Positions 18,501 to 28,489 of a stretch of 53,955 nucleotides of DNA are shown one piece after another. The DNA lies in assembly GCA_021790385.1 (NCBI GenBank), contig JAJYDW010000019.1:1-53955 (forward strand), written 5' to 3'. Source of the stretch: Planctomycetota bacterium. Its GTDB lineage: Bacteria; Planctomycetota; Phycisphaerae; WQYP01. How positions within the stretch are numbered: the stretch's first letter is position 1; every line of letters starts with the position of its first letter. The position numbers and the translations under genes were made by a program. The notes under the pieces were generated by a model. That model did not search any database, was not told where the DNA came from, and saw only the letters and a program-made list of their open reading frames with translations.

Positions 18501-19733
18501 ATGGCAACCAAGGTCAATGCGGTCATCGGACAATCAGGCGGACCCACGGCGGTTATCAATCAATCGCTGGTCGGGGCGGTTCTGGAACTTAAAAAGCACC
18601 CACAGATCGGAAGCATTCTGGGTGCCCGACACGGGGTGCGGGGTATTATCAATGGGGATTTTTTTGAGCTGGAACATACGCCGGCGGATTTACTCGAACG
18701 AGTGGCTCAGACGCCATCGGCTGCCCTGGGTTCGACCCGTGATAAACCGGATGAGGCTTATTGTCAGAAAATTCTGGAAGCGTTTAAGAAGCATAACGTC
18801 GGATATTTTCTTTACATCGGCGGCAACGATTCTGCGGATACCGCACGCATTGTCAGCGTGATGGCCGACAAGGCTGGCTATCCCCTGCATGTGTACCATA
18901 TTCCCAAAACGATTGATAATGATCTTCGCACCACTGACCATTGCCCCGGCTATGGTTCGGCGGGGCGGTTTGTGGCCCTGGCTTTAATGGGTGATGATGC
19001 GGATAATCGCTCGCTTAAGGGTGTGAAAATTGATGTCATCATGGGTCGCGACGCCGGCTGGCTGACCGCGGCCACGGCCCTGGCCCGGTATGATTCCACC
19101 GACGGACCGCATCTGATTTACGTACCGGAGGTCAATTTTAATGAGGATCAATTTTTAGGCGATGTGGATCGCGTGTATACCAAGCTGGGGCGGTGTGTGA
19201 TTGCCGTGAGCGAAGGCATTCGTTACCGGGCGGGCGATAAAGCGAGCCTGGTAGCGGAGCGCATTATGACCGGCGGCGAGGTGGATGCCCATGGCAACAA
19301 GCAGCTTTCCGGTACGGGTGCCCTGGGTGATTATCTGGGTGAATTGGTCAAAACCAAACTCGGCGTAGCGCTGCAGGCCAAAACGGGCAGCAAGCTGCGC
19401 GTGCGGGCGGACACCTTCGGTTATTTGCAGCGTAGTTTTCCGACCATTGTCAGCCCTACGGATGCCGCAGAAGCCCGGCTGTGTGGACACAAGGCGGTGG
19501 AGTATGCCTTGACTTCGCCTCAGGGTCTGGCCAGCGGTTCTGTGGCGATGAAACGCATTAGTGAAGCACCGTACAAAATAGAGATGTTTCCCACGGCCCT
19601 GACGAATGTTGCCCGGCTGACCAAACCTTTGGATACAGGCTTTGTGGTCAATGGTTGTGACATCAACGAAACTTATCTGAAGTACGCCCGCCCCCTGGTG
19701 GGTGAGTTATTTCGGCCTGGCCGGTTGATATAA
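18501..19733 (+). CDS. pfp: Pyrophosphate-dependent 6-phosphofructokinase
   Basis: Glycolytic enzyme of 410 residues that interconverts fructose 6-phosphate and fructose 1,6-bisphosphate. The N-terminal IGQSGGPTAVIN loop, GGND (107-110) and PKTIDND (135-141) are visible. The Asp in GGND (in place of Gly in ATP enzymes) and the Lys of PKTIDND are the residues known to favour PPi over ATP. The catalytic region continues with MGRDAGWLTAAT and substrate contacts near VSEGIRY. A PPi enzyme makes the step reversible and is common in planctomycetes. A strong AAAGGAG site precedes the ATG, and a TATACT -10-like box lies at 18440-18445 without a good -35. Confidence 0.9.
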   Translation: MATKVNAVIGQSGGPTAVINQSLVGAVLELKKHPQIGSILGARHGVRGIINGDFFELEHTPADLLERVAQTPSAALGSTRDKPDEAYCQKILEAFKKHNVGYFLYIGGNDSADTARIVSVMADKAGYPLHVYHIPKTIDNDLRTTDHCPGYGSAGRFVALALMGDDADNRSLKGVKIDVIMGRDAGWLTAATALARYDSTDGPHLIYVPEVNFNEDQFLGDVDRVYTKLGRCVIAVSEGIRYRAGDKASLVAERIMTGGEVDAHGNKQLSGTGALGDYLGELVKTKLGVALQAKTGSKLRVRADTFGYLQRSFPTIVSPTDAAEARLCGHKAVEYALTSPQGLASGSVAMKRISEAPYKIEMFPTALTNVARLTKPLDTGFVVNGCDINETYLKYARPLVGELFRPGRLI

Positions 19734-19879
19734 GGCTTTTGTGGGCCAACTGTGCGGAAACTCAATGCTCAACAAGCCCGGGCCAAATCTGCCTGACTTT
19801 GCAGTAGCCGACATACTGCATTGGAGGTTTGGGCGTGGGGGTTGCGACGGTTCCGATTCAGCGAAAAACGGCTCCGTTT

Positions 19880-20851
19880 TTACCAGGCATAGGCTTTCGG
19901 GGCTTCGCCGCCGGGGCCGGGCCAGATGACGTCAATACGCTGGAGCGTTTCGGGGGTGAGTTTTATTTCCATGGCGTGCATGGCCCCGGTCAGTTGTTCC
20001 ATGGTGCGCGGGCCAATGATCGGGCTGGTAATAACCGGGTTAGACAACATCCACGCAAGGGCCACATCTGCAGGTTTTTCGCCAAGTTCAGCGCACAGAG
20101 CTTCCCATTTTTCCAACTGCGGCTTGATGGCGACGATTCGTTTCTGCATGCCTTCCGCAGCCCGCCGGCCTTCTTTGACCCCGCCCAGCACGCCGCCGAG
20201 CAGGCCACCATCCAGCGGACTCCATGGAATCACGCCTACACCATAATGGCGGCAGCACGGCAGTACCTCCAATTCAATATGGCGGCAAGCCAGGGAATAC
20301 TTGCTTTGCTCGCTGACCAACCCCAAAAAGTGCCGCCGCGACGCCACCTGATTGGCGGTGGCAATATCCCAGGCCGCAAAATTGCTGGATCCAACGTAAA
20401 TCACCTTACCCTGGGCCACCAGCAATTCCATGGCCTGCCAGATTTCATCCCAGGGAGTCGTGCGTTCCACGTGGTGCATCTGATATAAATCAATATGGTC
20501 AGTCTTTAAGCGCCGCAGGCTTTCTTCTGCGGCCCGCCGGATGTGCAAGGCACTTAACCCGCGGTCGAATTTGGCATTGCCCATCTCGCCGTAAACTTTG
20601 GTGGCCAGAATGACCTGTTCCCGGCGGTGGCCGCCTTGCGCGAACCATTTGCCGATGATCTGCTCGGTAACGCCTTCCCCTTTTTTCCAGCCGTAAACAT
20701 CGGCCGTATCAAAGAAATTCACCCCCAGTTCCAGCGCTTTGTCCATGACGGCAAAGCTCTGGGCTTCGGTGGCATGCGGGCCGAAATTCATGGTTCCCAG
20801 GCATAATTGACTCACCAGCAAACCGGTTCTTCCCAATGGGGCGTATTGCAT
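19880..20851 (-). CDS. Aldo/keto reductase
   Basis: NADPH-dependent oxidoreductase of 323 residues with the aldo/keto reductase barrel. The catalytic tetrad is intact: D48 and Y53 in FFDTADVYG, K85 in ILATKVYG and His in YQMHHVE (H126 or H127). The IGPRTMEQL block near the C-terminus is the usual cofactor-phosphate binding site. Likely cytosolic, acting on aldehydes or ketoses of unknown identity. The ATG has an AAGGAG site. A possible minus-strand promoter is TATAGT (20886-20881) with a weak TTATCT -35 17 bases upstream. Convergent with the phosphofructokinase gene. Confidence 0.9.
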   Translation of the reverse strand: MQYAPLGRTGLLVSQLCLGTMNFGPHATEAQSFAVMDKALELGVNFFDTADVYGWKKGEGVTEQIIGKWFAQGGHRREQVILATKVYGEMGNAKFDRGLSALHIRRAAEESLRRLKTDHIDLYQMHHVERTTPWDEIWQAMELLVAQGKVIYVGSSNFAAWDIATANQVASRRHFLGLVSEQSKYSLACRHIELEVLPCCRHYGVGVIPWSPLDGGLLGGVLGGVKEGRRAAEGMQKRIVAIKPQLEKWEALCAELGEKPADVALAWMLSNPVITSPIIGPRTMEQLTGAMHAMEIKLTPETLQRIDVIWPGPGGEAPKAYAW

Positions 20852-21019
20852 AAAAAACTCCTTGCCAAACAGATCGCCAAACTATATTGACAATCATCAA
20901 TGAAGATAATAACCGATAAAGGCTGGAGATGAAAGCCAACCGGTGCCGACGGACACGCAGCACTCCTGGGCGTTAAAAATCGGCGGGGTGCGCTGCGCAG
21001 GCAGCCCGGCGCAGTTGCG

Positions 21020-21973
21020 CTAGAGTTGATTGGTGCGGCGGATGTATTCCATGTACGGCTGTAAATGGGCACCCGGGCACAGCGTGGAAACCAGTTCCTG
21101 GTGGGTATAGCAGTGGTAAATGGGTATCTGATATAAACTGCGCAGCACCCGCCCAAAGTGGATAATGCGGTGCAACTGGGCCGGCGTAGGCTGCTGAATC
21201 ATAAAATTCCCCAGGGAAACCACGCCGATGTTGTGGGCATTCCAGATCCACCGGCCATGGATAGGCCGGGTTGGAGCGTTTTTCCATTGCACGTAGCGAT
21301 CCAGCCAGTGCGGCGGGGCAAAACCATCGCGCACATGTTCGCCCCGATATTCCAGCTTGCGCAGTTGCCACACCCGGCCTACGCGGTCGATGCCGAAGTG
21401 ATAACCGATGTCCTCAAATCCCTGGCTGCGCTGCCACTGCCGGATGGCTTCCCAGTAGCGAGCGGTGCCGACATAAGAATCATCATAAAACGGAGTGGGA
21501 TCGCCGGTGTGATGAAAGGTAATCAGCCGCACTCCATTCATCGGCTGAATGGTGCGCATATTCGGGCCGATGGTGGTCCAGCCGGCTCGTGGAATAATGC
21601 CCAATGCTCCGATGGGGCGAAGCGGCCGGCGCACGGGCGGTTTATAGGTAGCCATGCGGAAATTCGCGGGCGGGGCATAACCCACGTCCGCCGGTCCACC
21701 GATGGAACCAGCATCTGCCGGCAAAATGCCATCCGGCAATTCGCCGACCGTGGATGATACCGAGCTATTTTGGGCGGTGCAGCCGGCCAAAGCCAGCGCC
21801 GTACCGGCCAATACCAAGCTGGAAACAAAATCGCGCCGGGTTACCGGGCTTATGCGTGGGGTGGCTGAGGCCAAACCGGGCGTCCAGAGGCCGCCGCTTT
21901 GCGTTGGTACTTGGGTACCGACAGCACCAGATGCGATTTCCGCCGTGTTATCGCCCACTTTTTTTAATGCCAT
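21020..21973 (-). CDS. Tat-exported N-acetylmuramoyl-L-alanine amidase-like lipoprotein
   Basis: Predicted peptidoglycan amidase (Amidase_2/PGRP fold) of 317 residues from the ATG at 21973, which has an AAGGAG site. An N-terminal TRRDFVSSLVLAGTALALAGC segment gives both a twin-arginine motif (R46-R47) and a lipobox (C65), so the protein is likely exported folded and then lipidated. The amidase domain carries zinc ligands in ITFHHTGD (H154/H155), CYTHQEL (H291) and STLCPG (C299), with GYHFGIDRVGRVWQLR between. It should cleave the bond between muramic acid and the stem peptide. About 40 residues lie ahead of the RR motif, an unusually long n-region. The frame is open further upstream, but without a ribosome binding site. 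Confidence 0.85.
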   Translation of the reverse strand: MALKKVGDNTAEIASGAVGTQVPTQSGGLWTPGLASATPRISPVTRRDFVSSLVLAGTALALAGCTAQNSSVSSTVGELPDGILPADAGSIGGPADVGYAPPANFRMATYKPPVRRPLRPIGALGIIPRAGWTTIGPNMRTIQPMNGVRLITFHHTGDPTPFYDDSYVGTARYWEAIRQWQRSQGFEDIGYHFGIDRVGRVWQLRKLEYRGEHVRDGFAPPHWLDRYVQWKNAPTRPIHGRWIWNAHNIGVVSLGNFMIQQPTPAQLHRIIHFGRVLRSLYQIPIYHCYTHQELVSTLCPGAHLQPYMEYIRRTNQL

Positions 21974-22595
21974 TGTGTTTGAACTCCTTGTATCTGGCGC
22001 ATTTTGCCGTTCCATCGCAGTGCGATGAAAGTGTAACCTTCTTTGTCTGCCGGACCAAACGCGTGCCTGCCAAAAGTCGGTTCCCTCCAACGACTTCCCG
22101 CAGCCACGCGGCCCACAACCCGGGCGGTATTCACCGGCTCAGCCTTGCCAGTGGGGTGGTCTTTCTCTCTCGCATCCGCTGGTCTAGCACGTGCCTGGAG
22201 CCAAAACCGCTTCTGGCTTATGCCACCACAGTCGCGCTTTATCTTGATACTCTCCGGGTGGCCATGGGTTCAAAAAAAGCAGCAATTTTTTACCCATCAT
22301 TCGCGGCCAATCTTTCCACCAGAAGGTGGCACCGGGCCTTCATACCTGCTGCCGTGGCGATCAGCACCATCGCGCCGGTGGGCTGCCGTTCCGGCAAAGA
22401 TCGATAAAACACCGCCCGCCACCGATTTCCAGGCGTTTCACCAAGTCGGCCATTGGTTCAACGACGGTGTTCCGTCAACGCCTGAATAAATAATTATCGG
22501 CATTTGGATGAACAGCAATTAAGATTCTAAAAAGCTTTTTATAGGCCGCCAACACGCGATGCCGGTACCGTCCGGCATTTTTCCGATACCCGCGG
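21974..22595. other. Intergenic region with no firm gene
   Basis: About 620 bases between the divergent amidase and GT2 genes. An in-frame Met at about 22262 begins a short frame ending in a signal-like AFIPAAVAISTIAPVGC. A one-base shift would continue into a 30-residue hydrophilic tail ending at 22489. This could be the relic of a small lipoprotein, but no ribosome binding site supports it. The rest looks non-coding. The last 100 bases hold the GT2 promoter. Confidence 0.3.
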
Positions 22596-22624
22596 TTGCG
22601 CGGTTTGGTCCGGTCCGGTATACT
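22596..22624 (+). promoter_or_regulatory. Sigma-70-type promoter for the glycosyltransferase pair
   Basis: TTGCGC (22596-22601) and TATACT (22619-22624) are 17 bases apart, with about 24 bases of leader before the ATG at 22655. TATACT is also used as a -10-like box ahead of the genes at 18501 and 51699. Confidence 0.55.
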
Positions 22625-22654
22625 CTTCACCGCGGCCATTGAGCGGAATAAACC

Positions 22655-23773
22655 ATGAATAATGCTGATGCTAATCCTGATCTGATCCCCACCTGGCAAA
22701 ACGCCGCGCCCATTCCCTATTGTTCCATGGTGGTGCCCATGTACAACGAACAGGATTCAGTGTCCGAACTTTACGCCGGATTAACTAAAAATCTCTCTTT
22801 GCTGGGGCGGCCCTATGAAATTATTTTCGTGGATGACGGCAGTCGGGACCAGACTTATTCGCGTCTGGCGGAAATAGCGTCTGTGGATGCACGGGTGCTG
22901 CTGATAAAACTACGGCGTAATTTCGGTCAGACGCCGGCGCTGGCCGCAGGTTTTGACCATGCACGCGGCGAAATTATTTTGGCCATGGACGGCGATCTAC
23001 AACACGATCCTGTGGAAATACCCAAGTTTGTGGCCAAACTGGAAGAAGGTTACGACGTGGTATCGGGCTGGCGGCAAAAGCGGGTGGACGGCTTTTTTCT
23101 GCGGCGTATTCCCAGCGCTACGGCCAATTGGCTGATTCGTAAAATTTCCGGGGTGGATATTCACGATTTCGGCACAACATTCAAGGCCTATCGGCGGGAA
23201 GTAATTGAGCATCTTAATCTTTACGGTGATTCGCACCGTTTTATTCCGGCGCTGGCCGCCATGGCCGGAGCGGAAATCACAGAACTGCCCATCCGCAACA
23301 TCAACGCCCCGTATCGGGCCTCCAATTATGGTATCGGACGAACTTTTCGGGTGATGCTGGACTTAATCACGATTAAATTCCTCAACAGCTACCTGACCCG
23401 CCCGCTGCATTTGTTTGGTAAGGTGGGTTTGGTGCAAATGGCGGCCGCTGTGCTGCTGGGCGTTTTTCTGCTGGTGGACAAACTCTCCGGCGAGAGCCTG
23501 ATACTGCAGCACGGGCCGCTGCTGATCCTGGCGGTGATGCTGTTTATGATGTCTCTGCTTTTCTTTGCCACCGGTCTGCTGGCGGAGTTGATCTCGCGCG
23601 TTTACTTTGAAGCCCAGCGCAAACCCGTTTACACTGTGCGTGAAATCCGCCGGGGCACGCGGATGTGGCGGGGCCGGCCTGGGCGGCCGGATCCCCTGAT
23701 CGAAAGTTATCGTTACCATCAGGAGACTGGCGCTGAAACGACCCCCCGCACTCACCAACCGGGCACCTCTTGA
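22655..23773 (+). CDS. GT2 glycosyltransferase, dolichol/undecaprenyl-phosphate sugar synthase type
   Basis: Membrane-associated glycosyltransferase of 372 residues. The GT-A domain shows SMVVPMYNEQDSV, FVDDGSRDQT, the metal-binding AMDGDLQHDP, and FGTTFKAYRREV. Two C-terminal transmembrane segments (about 255-275 and 290-315) are typical of ArnC/GtrB/DPM1-like enzymes, which load a sugar from a nucleotide donor onto a polyprenyl phosphate. The next gene is a GT39/ArnT-like transferase that uses such lipid-linked sugars, so the pair probably builds and transfers a sugar onto an envelope molecule (inference). Its 3' end overlaps the next gene by about 41 bases. Confidence 0.9.
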   Translation: MNNADANPDLIPTWQNAAPIPYCSMVVPMYNEQDSVSELYAGLTKNLSLLGRPYEIIFVDDGSRDQTYSRLAEIASVDARVLLIKLRRNFGQTPALAAGFDHARGEIILAMDGDLQHDPVEIPKFVAKLEEGYDVVSGWRQKRVDGFFLRRIPSATANWLIRKISGVDIHDFGTTFKAYRREVIEHLNLYGDSHRFIPALAAMAGAEITELPIRNINAPYRASNYGIGRTFRVMLDLITIKFLNSYLTRPLHLFGKVGLVQMAAAVLLGVFLLVDKLSGESLILQHGPLLILAVMLFMMSLLFFATGLLAELISRVYFEAQRKPVYTVREIRRGTRMWRGRPGRPDPLIESYRYHQETGAETTPRTHQPGTS

Positions 23774-25553
23774 CGCCCAACTTTTATCCGGCACCGGGGA
23801 CTTATTTGAATCCGGTGCGGCCGGTATCAGCCATGGCCTGGCACTGGTATTAATTACCCTGTATGCCTTACCGCTGTTTCTGGTTTGCCTGGGCACCGGT
23901 GAAGTCCGGGCCATGATGGAGTTATTCAACTTAGTGCCGGTGCGTGAAGCCTTTCGCGACAATCACTGGCTGCTGCCCACTCTTGGCGGTTTGCCCCGCA
24001 TGGTCAAGCCGCCCCTGCCGGTATGGATTCCCGCGGCCACCGCCCGGCTTTTCGGTACCGACAATCTTTGGGCGGTGCGGTTGCCCTCCGTGCTGCTGGC
24101 GATTTTAACTTGCTGGGCAACCTACGGCATCGGCTGTGCGACTTCACGTGACCGGCGGCTGGGTTTATTTGCGGCGATTGCACTGGCGGGAATGGTGGTG
24201 TTTATCCGGCAGGCCCGCCTGGCTTCCTATGATATTTATTCCACCGCCTTTTGCACCATCGGTTTCTGGGCGTTGCTGATGATGATCCAGCAACGACGCT
24301 GGTGGCTTTGGGCTGCCGGTGGTGGTGCGGTGCTGGGCTTGTCGGTGCTCAGCAAAGGGCCGGTTCCTCCCATGTATGTGCTGGTGCCCTTTGGTTTGTG
24401 GCTGCTGTACCATCATCGCGGTAATTGGAGAGCCTGGGCGGGTCTGGGCGTGGCCCTGGTTGCGTCGATTGCGGTATTCATGCCGTGGCTTATTCTGGCC
24501 GCCCATCGATTTGCACTGGAATATCATGGCAACGCATGGGCCATCTGGACACGGCAATTTGTACGCTATGCCGCGGCTTCGGGTCCACATTTCATGCAAA
24601 CCAAATGGTATTACCTGGCCATGCTGGGGTGGGTGTATCCCTGGACTCCGGCCCTGGTGGCGGGGTTGCTGCTGCCATTTTTACCGAGCCGCGGCGATCC
24701 GCAGCCCAGCGGCGCTGAAAGGCGCGGCCGCGTGCTGTTTTGGATGGTGCTGGTGCTGGGACTGCTGCTGCTGACGCTGCCGCACCAGAAAAAGCAGCGC
24801 TACGCTCTGCAGCAATTTCCGTTTGCAGCCCTGCTGATCGGGGCAGTCTGGCAGGAATTCTGCCGGTTGAAAAGCGACTGGCCCCTGGAAATTCCTTCGC
24901 GAATTCTGCTGGCGGTTCAGGCCCTTTTAACGGCCGGTGCGGGTTTGGTGATGGGCGCCTTGATTCCCCTGACCATGTTTTCCCATTACGCCCCCGCCTG
25001 GGCCGAACATTACACCCCGTTGGAATCCATCGCCATGCTCAAGCCTGCCCTGAAGGTGCTGGGATGGTGGGGATGGTTGCTAACTGCTCTATTGCTGGTG
25101 TTGACCGGCATTTGGCTCTGGCGGGATGAATTCGGCCGGCGCTTTGGCCGGGCTTTTCTGGCGTATGCAGCGGGCACCTGGATTTTGATGTTTACCGTCT
25201 ACTGGGCCTATTTTGCCGGAGCGGGTTATCAGGTCAGTAAATACCGTATTGAAACGCGGCAACTGGTGGGGTTGGCCGATGGACACACCATTTATACCCT
25301 GGCACCGGATCAACCGTGGCTGGGGGTGCTGTATTATGCCAATGAAATCATGCCCACGGTCAGTGCCGCCCGGCTGGAAGCTGTGGCCAGGTCGCCGCAA
25401 AAAAATGTGTATGTGCTCACCCGCGATTACATGAAGCCTTATGCCACCATTCTCAGCCGCGCGGCCGCAGACACCGGACGCCGCATTATTACGCTGGATC
25501 GTATTTTTGACGGGCATGTGCATCAAGATCTGGTGACGCTGCAACGGCGTTGA
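23733..25553 (+). CDS. GT39/ArnT-like membrane glycosyltransferase with CTG start
   Basis: Polytopic membrane transferase of about 606 residues, taking a lipid-linked sugar to an envelope acceptor. The family motif after the first helix is present as FRDNHWLLPTLGGLPRMVKPPLPVW. About ten further hydrophobic segments follow, with a soluble C-terminal domain. The first ATG (23913) lies after the first transmembrane helix. In the same frame, open since a TGA at 23697, lies GLALVLITLYALPLFLVCLG, which is the expected first helix, yet no ATG, GTG or TTG precedes 23913. A CTG at 23733 has AGGAG at 23721-23725, seven bases away, and is chosen. This overlaps the GT2 gene by 41 bases. Confidence 0.78.
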   Translation: MKRPPALTNRAPLDAQLLSGTGDLFESGAAGISHGLALVLITLYALPLFLVCLGTGEVRAMMELFNLVPVREAFRDNHWLLPTLGGLPRMVKPPLPVWIPAATARLFGTDNLWAVRLPSVLLAILTCWATYGIGCATSRDRRLGLFAAIALAGMVVFIRQARLASYDIYSTAFCTIGFWALLMMIQQRRWWLWAAGGGAVLGLSVLSKGPVPPMYVLVPFGLWLLYHHRGNWRAWAGLGVALVASIAVFMPWLILAAHRFALEYHGNAWAIWTRQFVRYAAASGPHFMQTKWYYLAMLGWVYPWTPALVAGLLLPFLPSRGDPQPSGAERRGRVLFWMVLVLGLLLLTLPHQKKQRYALQQFPFAALLIGAVWQEFCRLKSDWPLEIPSRILLAVQALLTAGAGLVMGALIPLTMFSHYAPAWAEHYTPLESIAMLKPALKVLGWWGWLLTALLLVLTGIWLWRDEFGRRFGRAFLAYAAGTWILMFTVYWAYFAGAGYQVSKYRIETRQLVGLADGHTIYTLAPDQPWLGVLYYANEIMPTVSAARLEAVARSPQKNVYVLTRDYMKPYATILSRAAADTGRRIITLDRIFDGHVHQDLVTLQRR

Positions 25554-25684
25554 TTCGCCGGAAATCTCGGTGTTTTTCCGATTGATAATTAAGACTTTTC
25601 CCGATGGGAGACATTTCCATCTGATGCTACCATCCATTTCGCAGTGTTGCGGCGAAAGGCCGCCCCTGGTTGGAGTGAAATCGC

Positions 25685-28438
25685 ATGGCTCAGGATGAAT
25701 TAAAAAATCTAACGGTAGATCCAGCCCATGATATCTGGCAGAGGCCTCGTGGTTTGGAACCCTTCTTTCACCCACAGAATGTAGCCGTCATCGGTGCTAC
25801 CGATAAAGCGGGCAGTGTGGGGAGGGCATTGGTGCGTAATCTCATCACCACGCCTTTTGGCGGCGCGGTATTGCCCGTAAATTTGAAACGGTCCAGCATT
25901 ATGGGCATCAAGGCTTATCCGTGTGTTGCCGACTTGCCGGTCCACGCGGATCTGGCGGTCATCACCACCCCGGCCCAGGCGGTTCCCGACCTGATCTGTG
26001 AATGCGGCCAGGCGGGGATTAAAAATGTGATTGTCATTTCCGCAGGTTTTAAGGAAAACGGACCGGAGGGTATGGCTCTGGAAAGCCGCATGGTCGCTAA
26101 CGCCCGCCAGCATCAGGTGCGGATTATTGGCCCGAATTGCCTGGGCGTCATGATGCCTCCGACCGGGCTTAACGCCACCTTCGGTCATGCCATGGCCAAG
26201 TCCGGCTCCGTCGGTTTTATCAGCCAGAGCGGGGCATTGTGTACCGCGGTTTTGGATTGGAGTTTACAGGAACAGGTCGGCTTCAGCGCTTTTATATCCA
26301 TTGGCTCCATGGTCGATGTGGGCTGGGGAGATTTGATTGATTATCTCGGCGATGATCCACTCACGCGCAGCATTGTGCTGTATATGGAAAGTATTGGCGA
26401 CGCGCGGGCGTTTTTGTCCGCGGCCCGTGAAGTGGCTATTACCAAACCTATTATTGTCATCAAGGCGGGTCGTACGGCGGCGGCGGCGGCGGCGGCCGTC
26501 TCCCATACCGGCACGCTGGCCGGAGCCGACGATGCCATGGAAGCGGCATTTCGCCGGGCCGGTGTCCTCCGGGTGGATTCCATCCAGGAATTGTTTTCCA
26601 TGGCCGAGGTGTTGGGAAAACAACCCCGTCCCACAGGTAAACGGCTGGCCATTGTCACCAACGCCGGCGGTCCGGGCGTATTGGCCACTGACGCACTGAT
26701 TTTGGGGCAGGGGGAACTGGCATCCCTGGATCCGGACACGCGCGATCAATTCAATGCCCTGCTGCCCGCGCACTGGAGCAAAGGGAACCCCATTGACATT
26801 CTTGGTGACGCCGACGCCAAACGGTATGCCGCAGCCATAAAAATTGCCGCCAAGGATCCCAACAGCGATGGTCTGCTGATTATCTTAACCCCACAGGCTA
26901 TGACCGATCCCACTGGAACCGCCGAAGCTTTGGTCGATGAAGTCAAAGGCCTGAAAAAGCCCGTGTTGGCCAGTTGGATGGGTGGTGCGGAGGTTTCTGC
27001 AGGCGTACGCCGCCTCAGCGCCGCCGGTATACCCACTTTTGCCTACCCCGACCTTGCCGCACGTACGTTTAATTTGATGTGGCGGTGGGCCTACAACCTC
27101 AAGGGAATTTACGAAACGCCGGCACTGGCCACGACCCCTGGCGATCCATCGTGTGACTATAAACGCGTGGAAGAACTCATTGCCCAGGCGCGACAGGATG
27201 GCCGAACCACGCTTACCGAACCCGAAGCTAAAGACCTGCTGGCCGCTTATGGCCTGCCCGTGGTGGCCACCCGCATTGCCACCACGCGCGATGCCGCCAT
27301 TGCTGCGGCCTCGGCCATCGGTTTTCCCGTGGTCGTCAAACTCTATTCCCATACGATTACCCATAAAACCGAAGTGGATGGGGTGTGTCTGAACCTGAAA
27401 ACCGCGGCGGATGTGGGGGTGGCGTTTGATCAGATTTATGCCGCCGTGGTGCGGCGGGTCGGCGAGGCCGCCTTCAACGGTGTTACCGTACAACAGATGG
27501 TTTCGCATGAGGGCTATGAGATCATTTTGGGCAGCACGGTGGATTTGCAGTTGGGGCCGATGATACTTTTCGGTACCGGCGGCCAACTCGTAGAAGTATT
27601 TCGCGACCGGTCCCTGGCTTTGCCCCCGCTCAACACCACCCTGGCCCGCCGCATGATGGAACAAACACGTATTTACACCGCGCTCAAGGGTGTGCGCGGC
27701 CGCGCCCCGGTCGATTTAGCGAAGCTCGAAGAGGTCATTGTGCGTTTCAGCCAACTGGTGGTAGAACATCTGGCCATCAAAGAGATTGACATTAATCCGT
27801 TGCTGGTGTCCAGCCGGGGCATCATGGCTCTGGATGCCCGTATTGTTTTGCAGGATGCCAAAACCGCCGCGCAAAATCTACCGCGCACCGCGGTGCGGCC
27901 TTATCCGAGTCAGTACATGGCCCGTATCACCGCCCACGATGGCAGTCCGCTGATTGTGCGGCCCATTCGCCCGGAGGATGAACCTTTGATGGTGGAATTT
28001 CATCGACACCTTTCCGACCAAAGCGTGCATCAGCGCTACATGGGCATGATCAGCTACGACAGCCGTGTGCTCCATGAACGCCTCATCCGGCGATGTTTCA
28101 ATGATTATGATCGGGAAATCGCCCTGGTGTTGGATAAACCATCCAGCGCAGACCGTCCGGCGGCAATTCTGGGCGTGGCCCGCTTGTCCCGCGTTCCCCA
28201 TACCACCGACGGCCGCTTTGCCCTGGTCATTGCGGATGAATATCAGCGACAGGGAATGGGAACCGAATTGCTGCGGCAATTGATAGCCGTGGCCCGCCAG
28301 GAAAAGCTTACCCACTTGGGTGCGGAAATTCTTTCCTCCAACAAAGAAATGCTTTCCCTGTGTCGGCACGCAGGTTTTGTGTTCAACGAAAAAATCAAAG
28401 ACGATCTGGTTTTGGCGCAGCTTACCCTGGAACCATAG
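25685..28438 (+). CDS. ADP-forming acyl-CoA synthetase/GNAT fusion (Pat-like protein acetyltransferase)
   Basis: Cytosolic protein of 917 residues with the architecture of E. coli PatZ (YfiQ): a CoA-binding domain ([15 protein letters not shown], about 30-130), a ligase domain (about 150-480), an ATP-grasp domain (about 505-725) and a C-terminal GNAT domain (about 755-917). The acetyl-CoA loop reads [10 protein letters not shown]. PatZ-type enzymes acetylate lysines, including that of acetyl-CoA synthetase. Here the ligase part keeps SHTGTLAG (H274), the phospho-His block of active ADP-forming acetyl-CoA synthetases. It follows a run of seven alanines encoded by GCG repeats. It could therefore both make ATP from acyl-CoA and acetylate proteins. 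A GGAG site precedes the ATG. Confidence 0.88.
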   Translation: MAQDELKNLTVDPAHDIWQRPRGLEPFFHPQNVAVIGATDKAGSVGRALVRNLITTPFGGAVLPVNLKRSSIMGIKAYPCVADLPVHADLAVITTPAQAVPDLICECGQAGIKNVIVISAGFKENGPEGMALESRMVANARQHQVRIIGPNCLGVMMPPTGLNATFGHAMAKSGSVGFISQSGALCTAVLDWSLQEQVGFSAFISIGSMVDVGWGDLIDYLGDDPLTRSIVLYMESIGDARAFLSAAREVAITKPIIVIKAGRTAAAAAAAVSHTGTLAGADDAMEAAFRRAGVLRVDSIQELFSMAEVLGKQPRPTGKRLAIVTNAGGPGVLATDALILGQGELASLDPDTRDQFNALLPAHWSKGNPIDILGDADAKRYAAAIKIAAKDPNSDGLLIILTPQAMTDPTGTAEALVDEVKGLKKPVLASWMGGAEVSAGVRRLSAAGIPTFAYPDLAARTFNLMWRWAYNLKGIYETPALATTPGDPSCDYKRVEELIAQARQDGRTTLTEPEAKDLLAAYGLPVVATRIATTRDAAIAAASAIGFPVVVKLYSHTITHKTEVDGVCLNLKTAADVGVAFDQIYAAVVRRVGEAAFNGVTVQQMVSHEGYEIILGSTVDLQLGPMILFGTGGQLVEVFRDRSLALPPLNTTLARRMMEQTRIYTALKGVRGRAPVDLAKLEEVIVRFSQLVVEHLAIKEIDINPLLVSSRGIMALDARIVLQDAKTAAQNLPRTAVRPYPSQYMARITAHDGSPLIVRPIRPEDEPLMVEFHRHLSDQSVHQRYMGMISYDSRVLHERLIRRCFNDYDREIALVLDKPSSADRPAAILGVARLSRVPHTTDGRFALVIADEYQRQGMGTELLRQLIAVARQEKLTHLGAEILSSNKEMLSLCRHAGFVFNEKIKDDLVLAQLTLEP

Positions 28439-28454
28439 ATGATTCTGCGGCGCT

Positions 28455-28489
28455 TTGAGCCTTTCGGCCTGTGGCGTAGAATTGCCTTA
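28455..28489 (+). promoter_or_regulatory. Sigma-70-type promoter giving a leaderless transcript
   Basis: TTGAGC (28455-28460) and TAGAAT (28477-28482) are 16 bases apart. The A of the following ATG (28489) is the seventh base after the -10 box, the same geometry as at 5668-5680. No Shine-Dalgarno is present. The promoter lies just past the stop of the upstream gene. Confidence 0.5.

Noticed and set aside
22043..22489. Possible small lipoprotein split by a frameshift before the GT2 gene
   Set aside because: The signal-like stretch is weak, no ribosome binding site is present, and joining the frames needs an assumed shift.
26476..26498. GCG-repeat tract as a possible phase-variation site
   Set aside because: It is a trinucleotide repeat encoding alanines inside an intact frame, so length change would not shift the frame.
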